DNA from: Serinus canaria
Taxonomy: Eukaryota > Chordata > Aves > Passeriformes > Fringillidae
Assembly (NCBI RefSeq): GCF_022539315.1
Contig: NC_066338.1
Coordinates: forward strand, 3,100,001 to 3,164,000
DNA: 64,000 nt
Reading direction: 5' to 3'
Shown here: piece by piece, positions 55,231 through 64,000 of the stretch
Layout: every line of letters begins with the position of its first letter
Position numbering within the stretch: position 1 is the first letter of the stretch
Translations under genes and position numbers: made by a program
Notes under the pieces: generated by a model
The model's input: only the letters and a program-made list of their open reading frames with translations
Told to the model about the DNA's origin: nothing
The model's database searches: none

Positions 55231-55751
55231 CAATTATACACTTTTCATTGAGGGGAGAGGGGGATTATTTCAAAACTGAATCTATTGTATCTTCTGGTAA
55301 AAAGAATGGTATTTGGAAAAGGGGCACACACAGTCCATATCTCAGTGGTTGCGGGGCCACTGTTTTCGTGGTCCAATGCCTGCACTGCAACATCCTCCTT
55401 GCTTTGGTCACTCGCCTCCCCGCGCACCTCCCCGGGCTCGGGGCTTCAGTCCCAGTCCTTGGGGAGTGTTAGGAGCAGCCTGGCTTCTCACGGGGGGATG
55501 TTCTCGGGTTTTTCTCCTGGTGGCGAAGAGCTTCCTGTCATCTCAGCTTGTCTGTCACACAGTGGGTTGTCGTTGCACGAGCGGGGTCTTCTGCTTCTGG
55601 CGGGGAGAACACCACCCAAAAGCTCAGGATGAAGTTCCAGCCAGCCAAGACGGTGGGGACAGCTTTCCACGGCTGTTGGGTTGATAGAGCGGGGCACAGT
55701 CGCCCCCTTCTCTTCTCACGGGGCTGCAGTGCCGCATGCCGCAAGATCAAC

Positions 55752-56188
55752 ACCCCCCACCCCCCCCCCCCCCCCCCCCCCCACCCCCCCATCCCCCCCC
55801 CCCCCCCCCCCCCCCCCCCCCACCCCTCTTCCCCCCCCCCCCCCCACCCCCCCCCCCCCCCCCCCTCCCCCTCCCCACCCCACACTGCCCCCCACCACCC
55901 CCCCCCCCTCCCCCTTCCCCCCACCCATACCCCCCCCCCCCCCCATCCCGCCCCCCAACCCCCCCCCCCCCCCCCCACCCCCCCCCCCCGCCCACCCCCC
56001 CCCCCCCCCCCAGCACACCCCCCCCCTCCCGACCCCTCCCCCCCCCCCCCCCCCGCCCCCCCCCACCACCCCCCCCCCCCCCCCCCCCCCCCCCCCCACC
56101 CCACCCCCCCAGCCCCCCCCCCCCCCCAACCCCCCCACCCCCTCCCTACCCCCCCCCCACCCGGCTCCCCTCCCCCTTCCACCCCCAG

Positions 56189-56222
<34 letters not shown>

Positions 56223-57178
56223 CCCCCAAACCCCCCCCCCCCCCACCCCCCGCCCCCCCGGACCGCCCCCGTCCCCCCCACCCCGCCCCCCCCACGCGCC
56301 TCCCCCCACCCCCCCCACCCCCACCCCCGCCCGCACCCCACCCCCCCCGAGCCCCCCACCCCCCCAACCCCCGCCACCAACCCCACCCGCCCGCCCACCC
56401 CCCCACCCCCCCCCCCCCCCCCCCCCCCCCCCACCCCCCCCCCACCCCCCCCCCCCCCACCCCCCCCCCCCCCCGCCCCCCCACCCCCTTCCCCCCCCCC
56501 CCCCCCCCCCCCCCCGCCACCCTCCCCCGGCCCCCCCCCCACCCCGTTCCTACACCCCCCCCCCGCCCCCCGCACCCCCCCCCCACGCCCCGCCCGACCC
56601 CGCCCCCCCCCCAATACCCCACTCCCCCCCCACCTCTGCCCGACCCACGCGCCCCCCACCCCCCCACAATACCCCCCGCCCCCGGCCCCCCCCCAGACCC
56701 CCCCCCGTCCCCCCGCGCCACCCCCCCCCCCCCCCCGCCGCACCCCCCCCCCCACCCCCGCCCCACTCCCCCCCCCACCCACCCCCCCCGCGCCGTCCCC
56801 GGGACCCGCCCGGCCCTCCCCGAACCCCCCCGCCCCCCCCCCCCAGCCCCCGACCCACCCCCCCAACCGCCCCCCCCCCCCACCCCCCCACCCGACGCGC
56901 CCGCTCTCCGCCTCCTCGCCCCACCCCCGCCGCCCAGCTGCCCCCCACCGCCCCCCCGCACCCCCCCCCCCCCCCCTTCCGCCCCCCCCACCCCCGACCC
57001 CCCCTCCCATCGGCTGCCCTCCCCCCCACCGGCCCCCCCCCCCCCCCCCCCCCCCGCGCGCCCCAGGGCCCTGCCGCCCCGCCCCCCCCCCCCCCCCCCC
57101 CCCCCACCCGCTCCCTCCCGCCCGGACGGCGCCCCAGCCACCCGGGCCCACACCCCTCTCCCCCCTCCTCCCCCTCAC
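55752..57178. repeat. C-rich low-complexity block, ~1.4 kb
   Basis: Almost all C, with scattered A, then increasing G and T, and no period that I can see. It replaces a ~25-base segment of the left arm at about 36344-36370. It yields frames of 500 or more proline-rich codons in all three plus phases and glycine-rich frames on the minus strand; none is a gene. Confidence 0.95.
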
Positions 57179-57724
57179 TTAGCAATTCCTTCAGGTCTTA
57201 GACCCTGGCTTGCGGGACTTTTTCGCACTGTAGGGCCAGGATGGGACAAAGGGGGTCTTCTGAGCGGTCTCTCAGTGACAGTTGTGAGGCAGATTGGAGG
57301 ATATTTCAGACAGACTCTCACACAGGTACAGACAGCCCAGTTCTGAACAGGACAAACCGGTGCCAGCAGTGAGCGGGGCCCATTGTTTCAGGACTGGTTC
57401 CTATGGGAAACATCCCACTCCCCATGGCAGACATCCCGCTTCAGTCAGCCCAGCACCCCCTGTTAGAATTTAAAGGGTCTCAGTCTCAGTCCTTGGGGAG
57501 GGCTTCAATCTCCGTCCTTGATGGCGGTTGTGAGGCAAATGAGGAATCTTTGGACCACCTTTTACAGACTCACATCCCAAAGCATAAAAAAATATGCATT
57601 TTGCCTTAAAAAAAATACAATGAATTCATAAAATTATAATTATTTTTTCCTATTCATATTAGTATTATTCCATGTCGCTATTACCAAATTTCAATAATTA
57701 AAAATACATACATTTTTGAAATAA
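57179..57724. other. Sequence between C-rich block and LTR, right arm
   Basis: Inverted copy of about 35808-36345, nearly identical. No gene. Confidence 0.5.
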
Positions 57725-58380
57725 ACAGGGCAGGAGATTCTCCTCCTTTTAATGCCTTTATTAAAGTGATCAGCTCGAAGATGAGAGTCTTACCAGATCC
57801 GCGGAGTTCTGCTGCCGCTGCCAGCAGCCGCTGCCGCTGCCGCTGCCGCTGCCGCTGCCGCTGCCGCTGCCAGCAGTGACTCAGCAGAGGAAGATTTTGT
57901 CAGGCTCTGTCCCCAAGGGGGCAGGGCCGGGAGTCCTGTCCTTGCAAGGCAGTGGGGTATACCCAGGGTTTTTCGGTTTGGGTTTATCAGTCCAGCGGGT
58001 CCTGGGTCTGACTGACATCGTTTGTAGTTAAGGTGCGAGGAGTGACCGAGGTTTTCAAATGTCTCGACTGGATTCATACCTCGGCCCTGCTGTCGCCGAC
58101 AAAAACCCTCGGACCTTTTAATTCTGTTTCGGCTCATCTCGTTGGGGTAATTTTGCCAGGATTTGGTAAAAGGCTGTTCCTAAGGTAGTCTGGTTTGGGG
58201 CGAATTTGCATGTCTCCGGAGATGCAATATCCCCCTCTCCTCTCACCGTCCTGGGGGGGGTGTTCTTCTTGGCAGCAGGCTAGGTGGTCTGAAAATCACC
58301 ATGAATCTCCTACAATTGAGAGTCAAATGACGATACTTAAGGATACTTAACTGAACTGGCGTTACAACATTGCCTAACAA
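57725..58380 (-). mobile_element. ERV LTR candidate, right-arm copy
   Basis: Inverted partner of 35212-35807. It has a (GCCGCT)n expansion at 57827-57868 where the left arm has about two units, and several small indels at 58090-58270. Confidence 0.5.
57827..57868. repeat. (GCCGCT)n hexanucleotide repeat
   Basis: About seven perfect units, flanked by CCAGCAG on both sides. The left-arm site near 35697-35712 has about two. Confidence 0.9.
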
Positions 58381-58619
58381 AGAGCATCTAGGCCAACGGT
58401 TACTCTCAGATCAACTAAAAACTAACTCCTCTGCCTCTGGCTTGCTCCTTCTCTTATGAAAAAAAAAGTAACCTTTTTTTTGTTCATAGCAATTTTTAGC
58501 ACGAAGAATAGCTGGGCTGTTTTAAGTACCACATTCCCTTCTTAATTAATTAATTTCGATTGGCTATATATTTCTTTCTTCTTTTATGGTAGCTATTAAT
58601 ATTTGCTTGTGCTTTGGCA

Positions 58620-59770
58620 TAATTTTTATCATCTTGTTCTTTTCTCCGAATAAGTGTCAAGGGAGGCAGCGTTTGGGTTACTTGGAGCCTTTCTATTTCT
58701 GGGCACTATTGACGCGTTTTTGGGTCTTGGCCTGGGGAGGGAATTCAGAGAGAACTTGAGGGTCTGGAGGACACTTGAGGGAGCCGGGTGAGAACTTGGA
58801 GGGGCACTCAGGGGTTCTGAGGGACAGTTCGGGGTCCGGGGCAGTACTTGGGGCTCCAAGGCGGCCCTTGGAAGTCAGGGAGGGGAATCTGGGGCCTTTC
58901 GGGGTCCGGGTGGGCCCTTGGGGGGCTCGAACGGGGCTCTCTGGGGCGCGGGGGGTGATGGGCGTTGTAAGCGCGGGTTACGTCTACAGTTTAACAAGGG
59001 CCATGCTGAGCATCACGGGAGGTCTAGGCGCAGCTTGCAAGGCTCTCGGCGGTGTGCACGGGGCATCATTGACGGGAGATTAGTCCCTGCTGGAAGAGCG
59101 CTGAAAGAGCGACGGGAGGTATGAGGGAGCTGTGGTCCCGAAAGTGGCTCGACGACCCACGAGTCTTTGGGGGTCCGGGGAAGGAACTCTTGGGGGACAT
59201 TTTTTTGCGTCCGATCCGCGACCGGAAGGTCTCGGGGCATCTTAATAAACCGCTCGAGACCCCTTGGGGGAACTCAGAACTCTAATCCGTGCTCCTTATG
59301 GGCTTGGGTGCCACGGCAGGAGTTTTAAGGTTTAGGCGCGGGACTGTGTTCTCCTGAGGGGCCCCGGGGCCGTGCGAGGTAATGAGAGGAGATGACTTCC
59401 CCCAGAAGTGGGCTGTTGCACGGAGGCATCTGCTGGTGGTGCGGGTGCACTCGGGGGGATCCGGGGGCCGCTTTCGGGGGGCGCTCGAGGGGATCACTGG
59501 AGGGTCTGGGGGACACTTACGATGGACGGATGGCGGGCGGATCCCGGGGGTTCTGTGGAGCGCGGGGCTTGGACGGGCGTTGTAGTCCCGGCCTCCATAT
59601 GCAGTCTCAATCAGGCCGCGGGGCATATGCCGGGAGTTGTAGGCTAGAACGAGAAAGACGGCGAGCCATGCTAGGCACGCACCCCTGAGTGGCCCGCAAT
59701 CTCCCGCGTCTCGATTGGCTTCGAGCGGCTGTGGGTAGGCGGCCGACAAGCTTCGGCAAATGGTGGAGGC
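58620..59770. promoter_or_regulatory. CpG-rich block, right-arm copy
   Basis: Inverted partner of 33910-34920, with indels. GTTGTAGTCCCGG and GGGAGTTGTAGGC at 59578-59645 are reversed ACTACAACTCCC-type motifs. Others (near 58965, 59000 and 59085) are altered compared with the left arm. Confidence 0.5.
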
Positions 59771-60299
59771 GCGAACAGCCCATTCATCCCCTCCAAGTCC
59801 CTCCCTGGTCATCCCCCGTTCAGGGGTCACATTACGCCCCAGTAGCACGAACCCGTCTGTTACAAGACAACAGTGCAGCCCACAGTCGACGCCCAGTACA
59901 GAACCCGTGGCCCCTCCCAGATCCCCCATGCACCTGAGTTTAATGCCCAGTCCCTTCCAGTTCCCCCCCAGTGTTCATCCACAGGATGCCCCCAGTGTCC
60001 CCAGTCTTCATCGCACAGTGTTCACCAGTAGTCCCCCAGTTTCTGTCTCCAGTCCATGAACCCCAGTGTCACTCCCAGAATTGCCCCAGGTGCTGCCACA
60101 GCCGCAGGGCCCCAGCTCCTGTGAGCAGGCCCAGAGCGCCTGAGCAGAGACCCTGGGTCAATAGCAGTCACAGAATGCTGGCCAATCCCCAACGCTTCTA
60201 AAGAGAAATCAAAATTACGAATGCATCCTTTAAAATTGGAATGTGTATTCTTACATGGCCTCCCTTGAATAATCTTTCTCCCCCCCCATACCGGTACTA

Positions 60300-61015
60300 G
60301 GAAGACTTTAATGACCCTCTCTAGGGCTTTGGTGCTGTTTACATCAGCCGCAGTCTCCTGAAGAGAGTGTTTTCAAGAAACTATCCAACGAACTCAAAAC
60401 TTAAACTAACCTTAGAAGTTTCTTGAAGTTTTAATGTCCCCACTGAGGACAAGATGAGAAAGTGTCCCCAGGTTCCAGGTAGAAGAGAACACTGGCAGGC
60501 ATTGATGACAGCTGGGCACAAACAAGGCCAAGTGTCTCTGGTGCTGAAGCAAAGCTGGATGGTGTTCAGGAATGCAAAGGGCCAAGGCCTGGCCCCAGCC
60601 CCTGGCCAGGCAGATCCTGTCCCTCCCTCCTTGCTCAGGGCTCTTCCGGGATGGGCACTGGCATGTTGGGGATGGCAATGCCAAGGGCAGGAGCATGGGG
60701 CGGCCCCTGCCAGGCTGCTGAGCAGGACAAGGAGGCCATGATCCCCAGGCTGCAAGGTCACTTGTCTCCTGCTCCTGGCTCAGGCCCAGGCCCAGCAGCC
60801 ATGCCCAAGTGCTCCCAATTGGCTCTGTCAGGGCCTGGCAGCTGCTGCCCATGGTCGTGCCCTGTGCAGGCCCAGGCTGTGCTACGTTCCCTTCCCTGCG
60901 CCTCTGTCCCTGCAGGCTGTGCTCATCCCCCGGCTGCCCCAGCTGCTGGCCCCTTCCTTTGCTGACAGCTCTGCCTCCTGCCTGCCTCTGCCTGCCCACA
61001 CAAGCCTTGGGCTGA
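60300..61015 (-). repeat. Repeat R, copy 5
   Basis: Inverted partner of 32726-33440, with many single-base losses, for example GAGCAGGACAAGG for GAGCAGGGACAAGG and GCAAGGTCAC for GCAAGGGTCAC. Confidence 0.85.
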
Positions 61016-61364
61016 GACCTAAAGGGTTCATTCCATTTTTACTCTGCTGTGAACATTTCAGCAACAGAACAAGGCATGCAGGGGCTGCTTTCCAGCAAGG
61101 ATGGTTGGAAGAGAGAAGACACCTCTGGCTCAAGGTGCAGGGATAGAGAAAACAAGGCTGAATCTGGAACTTGGGTGGGTTTATGGAAAGGTGTAAATTG
61201 CAATTCACATTATGCACTGTGTATAGGCATCAACTGGTAGAATTACATTCCACGTAAGGTTTTGGAGTTATCCTCCCAGACCTCAGCCCTGAATAAATGA
61301 TACCCTCTGAAAATAGCAAATAGTTTAAAGAGCTTTTCTGATATCTCAGAGATTGGTGACAGCA

Positions 61365-62860
61365 GGGCCTCCACAGAACCAAGGAGTCAGCTGTGACACT
61401 GTGCACACCCATGGAACAGAGGGTCCACATTGTGACACAGCAGAACCCCATGGACCAAAATCCATTTTGGCACATTGGGGCCACATTGACCCAGTGTCCC
61501 TTGTGTTACTGCATGATCCAAGGAGACCATTGTGACCCGAGAAACCTCTTGGAACCAAGGGCCATTGTGGACACCAGCCAGGCCTGGTGGAACCATGGGT
61601 CCATTGTGACACTGCAGAACCTCACGGAACCAAGGTGACCGTGTTCTGCTGCGGAACCTCATGGAACAAAGGGTCCATGGTGACACTGCAGAACCAAGGA
61701 GACTGCTGGTAGCAGTGGGAAAGCTCATGGAACCACAAGTCCATTGTGACACAGCAAGGCCTCATGGAACCAAGGGTCCCTTGTTGAACTGTGTGGCCTC
61801 ATGGAACCATGAGCCATTGTGACACAGCGTGGGCACCTGGAGCCAAGGGGCCACTGTGACACTGCAGATCCAAGGAGAGCCATTGGGACTGAGGAACCTC
61901 ATGGAACCAGAGTCCATTGTTCCACCGTGGGGCCCTGGAACCAAGGGGAGCACAGTGACATTGTCGGGGCCTCGTGAACAATGGAGACTGTTCTGACACT
62001 TTGGACCCACTGGAACCAACGGGCCATTAGAGCATGGCAGGGCCTGGTGGAATCCAGGGGACTGCAGGAACACTGTGGGTGTCCGTGGGATGAAGGGTCC
62101 ATTCTGACACTGTGGGACCAAGGATGCCATTTGTGACACTCTGGGCATCATGGAACCAAAGTCCATTGTGGCACAGCAGGGCCTCCTGGAACCATGGAGG
62201 CCATTTTTACATTGGAGGCCTTGTGGAACCAAAGGGCCATTGTGGCACTTCAGGGCCTTGTGGAGCCAAGGGGAGCACAGTGACAGAGTGGGGCTCCATG
62301 AAACCAATGGTCTGTTGTGGCACTGCAAGGCCTTGTGGAATCATGGAAACCAGGGTGACACTACAGGTCCCATGGAACCAAGGGGCCATTGTGACACTAC
62401 AGGGCCCATGGAACCAAGGGGCCATTGTGACACTATGGGGTCTTGGCAAGCCAAGGGGCAGTTGTCACACTGTGTGGCATCATGGAACCAAGGGGCTACT
62501 GTGACACTTTGCGGCCCCATGGAACCAAGGAGGCCACTGTGACACTACAGGAGTCCATGGAACTAAGGATTCATGGAATAGTGCAGGACCCCATGGAACC
62601 AAAGGTCCACTGGGACATTGCAGGGTCTCATGGAATCCTGGAGGCCACTGTGACACCTGGAGGCCTCAGTGAATCAAGGGGCTCCGCAGGGCCTCATGGA
62701 ACCAAGGAGACCCTTCTGACATTGTGAGTGCCCATGGAACCAAGGGTCCATTGTGACACTATGGAGCCCCAAGGAGACCCCTGTGACACTGCCAGGCCTC
62801 ATGGAACCAAGGGACCATTGTGACACTATGGAGCCCCAAGGAGCCCCCTGTTGCCTCGGG
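61365..62860 (+). repeat. 37-bp tandem repeat array, right-arm copy
   Basis: About 40 units, reverse complement of 30898-32370. Units follow in the same order, with occasional lost bases. Confidence 0.92.
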
Positions 62861-62862
62861 GT

Positions 62863-63340
62863 CTCTCGCTGGTCAGAATGACCCTGAGAAAGGTTAAAAA
62901 GTCTCTTTTCCCAGCCCAGCTCTTGAAAGAAGGAGTCTGAGCTCTTCATTTTTCGGTCTCAAGGTTGTTTATTGTATCTTATCTATTCAAATTCTTTGTC
63001 CTGTCCAGCCAAGGTCTGCTCAGCAAGACAGTCCAAGTACTCTGCCTGCCCCCAGGGCGGTGTTATGTCTTTATACTAAAAACTACCTATACAATGTTTA
63101 CAATTACTCTCCAATACTTATCACCTATATTAGACAGTGAGCTTCTACTCTAAACCAATCTAAAAGTGCCACCATCACAGCAGAAGATGGAGGCCAAGAA
63201 GAAGAAGAAGAAAGGCTGGACATGCACAGATTCCTCCATGTTGCCCCTTGAACCCCCATTCTAAAAACCCCCTGAAAAATCTATTTTTCACCCCATGATA
63301 AACTCACTGTCATTCCACTTAAACTTTCAAGGCTTGTACT
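62863..63340 (-). mobile_element. ERV LTR, right-arm copy
   Basis: Inverted partner of 30419-30897. It begins TGTTGCCTCGGGGTCTC and has GTTTATTGTATC (reversed AATAAAC) near 62968. Confidence 0.6.
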
Positions 63341-63469
63341 TCTTCATATAAGGTTGGTAATAGTTTTTTCCAAGGGCTAAATCAAAGGCACAGGGGTCAT
63401 GGGCTCTGTGCCAAGGTCTCTGAGCCCCCTGGGCAGGGTCCCAAGCCCTCCCGAGGAATTTCCTGGGCT

Positions 63470-63640
63470 CCCACACCCTGTGACACTGCAAGCCCTCATG
63501 AAAACAATGGACCATTGTGACACTCTGGAGCCCCATGGAAATGAGAGGCCAGTGTGACACATCTGGGTCTCATGGAACCAAGGATCCAATATGACACCAC
63601 CACTGTGACACTGTAGGGCCCCATGGAAACAAGAGAACAG
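63470..63640 (+). repeat. 37-bp repeats, short array, right-arm copy
   Basis: Inverted partner of 30110-30260, nearly identical. Confidence 0.75.
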
Positions 63641-63644
63641 GGAA

Positions 63645-64000
63645 CAGGGAACAGGTTGACTTGGCCTGACTGGTCCAACTGCCCCCGGCATGTCGGGTTC
63701 TCTTCTCATGTAGCCCTTAAACCCTGGGGCTCTGGGCTTTCCTTCAGATGGAAAAGAACTGCCCTTCTCATTCAAGCATCCATGGCCAAAATGGTATTTC
63801 CATACCAAAATTCTCAATATCCAGGGATTGCTTCCAAACAAAAGCTTCCATTACCAACAAGCTTTCCGACATTGGCTTCCTGAGAGCTGGGTCTCACCTG
63901 CCCTGAAACACTGGCGCTCTGCTCTTTCCTTCCTGTGCAAAGGAGCCATCCTTTTTTTCCAGGTGCCCATAGCTGAAATTGGGATTCCACCTCCTATATC
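63645..64000 (-). repeat. ~190-bp repeat block, right-arm copy (cut by window edge)
   Basis: Inverted partner of about 29740-30110, with CAAAAGCTTCCATTACCAACAAG and GGAAAAGAACTGCCCTTCTC-type words. It continues beyond the window. Confidence 0.8.

Larger units (their letters stand above)
50056..64000. repeat. Right arm of the long inverted repeat (~14 kb, runs off the window)
   Basis: Reverse complement of 29740-41745 with the same order of elements. Identity is uneven: near-identical over 54.5-55.5 kb and 63.3-64.0 kb, with many single-base losses at 60.3-61.0 kb and strong indel-rich divergence at 52.2-54.1 kb. A 1.4 kb C-rich block at 55752-57178 has no counterpart in the left arm. Confidence 0.9.

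Noticed and set aside
55538..57346. Proline-rich and glycine-rich frames of 500 or more codons on both strands
   Set aside because: They are produced by the C-rich block in every phase and are absent from the matching left-arm sequence.
62112..62542. Repetitive 130-codon frames in the 37-bp arrays (GTKG / EPRG-like peptides)
   Set aside because: Because 37 is not a multiple of three, each frame cycles through all phases of the unit and stays open by composition. Both strands and all phases give similar frames, with no start context or conserved frame between arrays.
61365..62860. Array of direct repeats resembling a CRISPR
   Set aside because: The units are contiguous 37-bp tandem repeats without unique spacers, in a vertebrate genome.

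Overview
This is vertebrate genomic DNA and almost certainly avian, most likely a songbird. It carries CR1 LINEs, short avian-type ERV LTRs, one of them followed by a tRNA-Trp-like primer-binding site, multi-exon PIM-1-like kinase copies of the kind amplified in songbirds, and single-exon odorant receptors of the avian OR14-like (gamma-c) type. There is no operon structure. The window is a repeat-dense, segmentally duplicated region with one intact gene and several broken ones. It also contains a 500-base N gap, and parts of it look like unpolished assembly.

Layout. 1-2040: unassigned GC-rich sequence. 2045-3165: old PIM-like kinase relic (minus). 3535-9933 and 9934-16327: two tandem copies of a ~6.4 kb unit, each with a PIM-1-like kinase (minus) and the same solo LTR. 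16987-21640: an 'OR unit' made of a 37-bp tandem array, ~190-bp repeats, a repeat called R here, and an intact olfactory receptor (20707-21639, plus). 21640-28740: older DNA with a deleted CR1 (23045-24768), several LTRs and a minisatellite. 28740-41745: 190-bp and 37-bp repeats, LTRs, R, and a CpG-rich block with ZNF143/THAP11-like motifs. 41746-43168: spacer. 43169-50055: an inverted copy of the OR unit with a frameshifted receptor and the N gap. 50056-64000: an inverted copy of about 29740-41745.

The window is therefore three duplications: a tandem PIM unit, an inverted OR unit, and a long inverted repeat with arms of at least 12-14 kb. The most unusual content is a composite repeat in which ~190-bp units abut 37-bp units through a conserved junction, seen on both strands at several sites. 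The right arm has patches of indel-rich divergence (52.2-54.1 kb), dropped bases (60.3-61.0 kb) and a 1.4 kb C-rich block. Whether the palindrome is real or an assembly product is the main open question.

The genes do not form a pathway. Both PIM copies share a nonsense codon at the same kinase position, so they are probably pseudogenes or encode truncated kinases. The receptor at 20707-21639 is the only gene I would call intact. All sequence relationships were judged by eye, so boundaries of repeats are approximate unless a splice site, start codon or stop codon is named.
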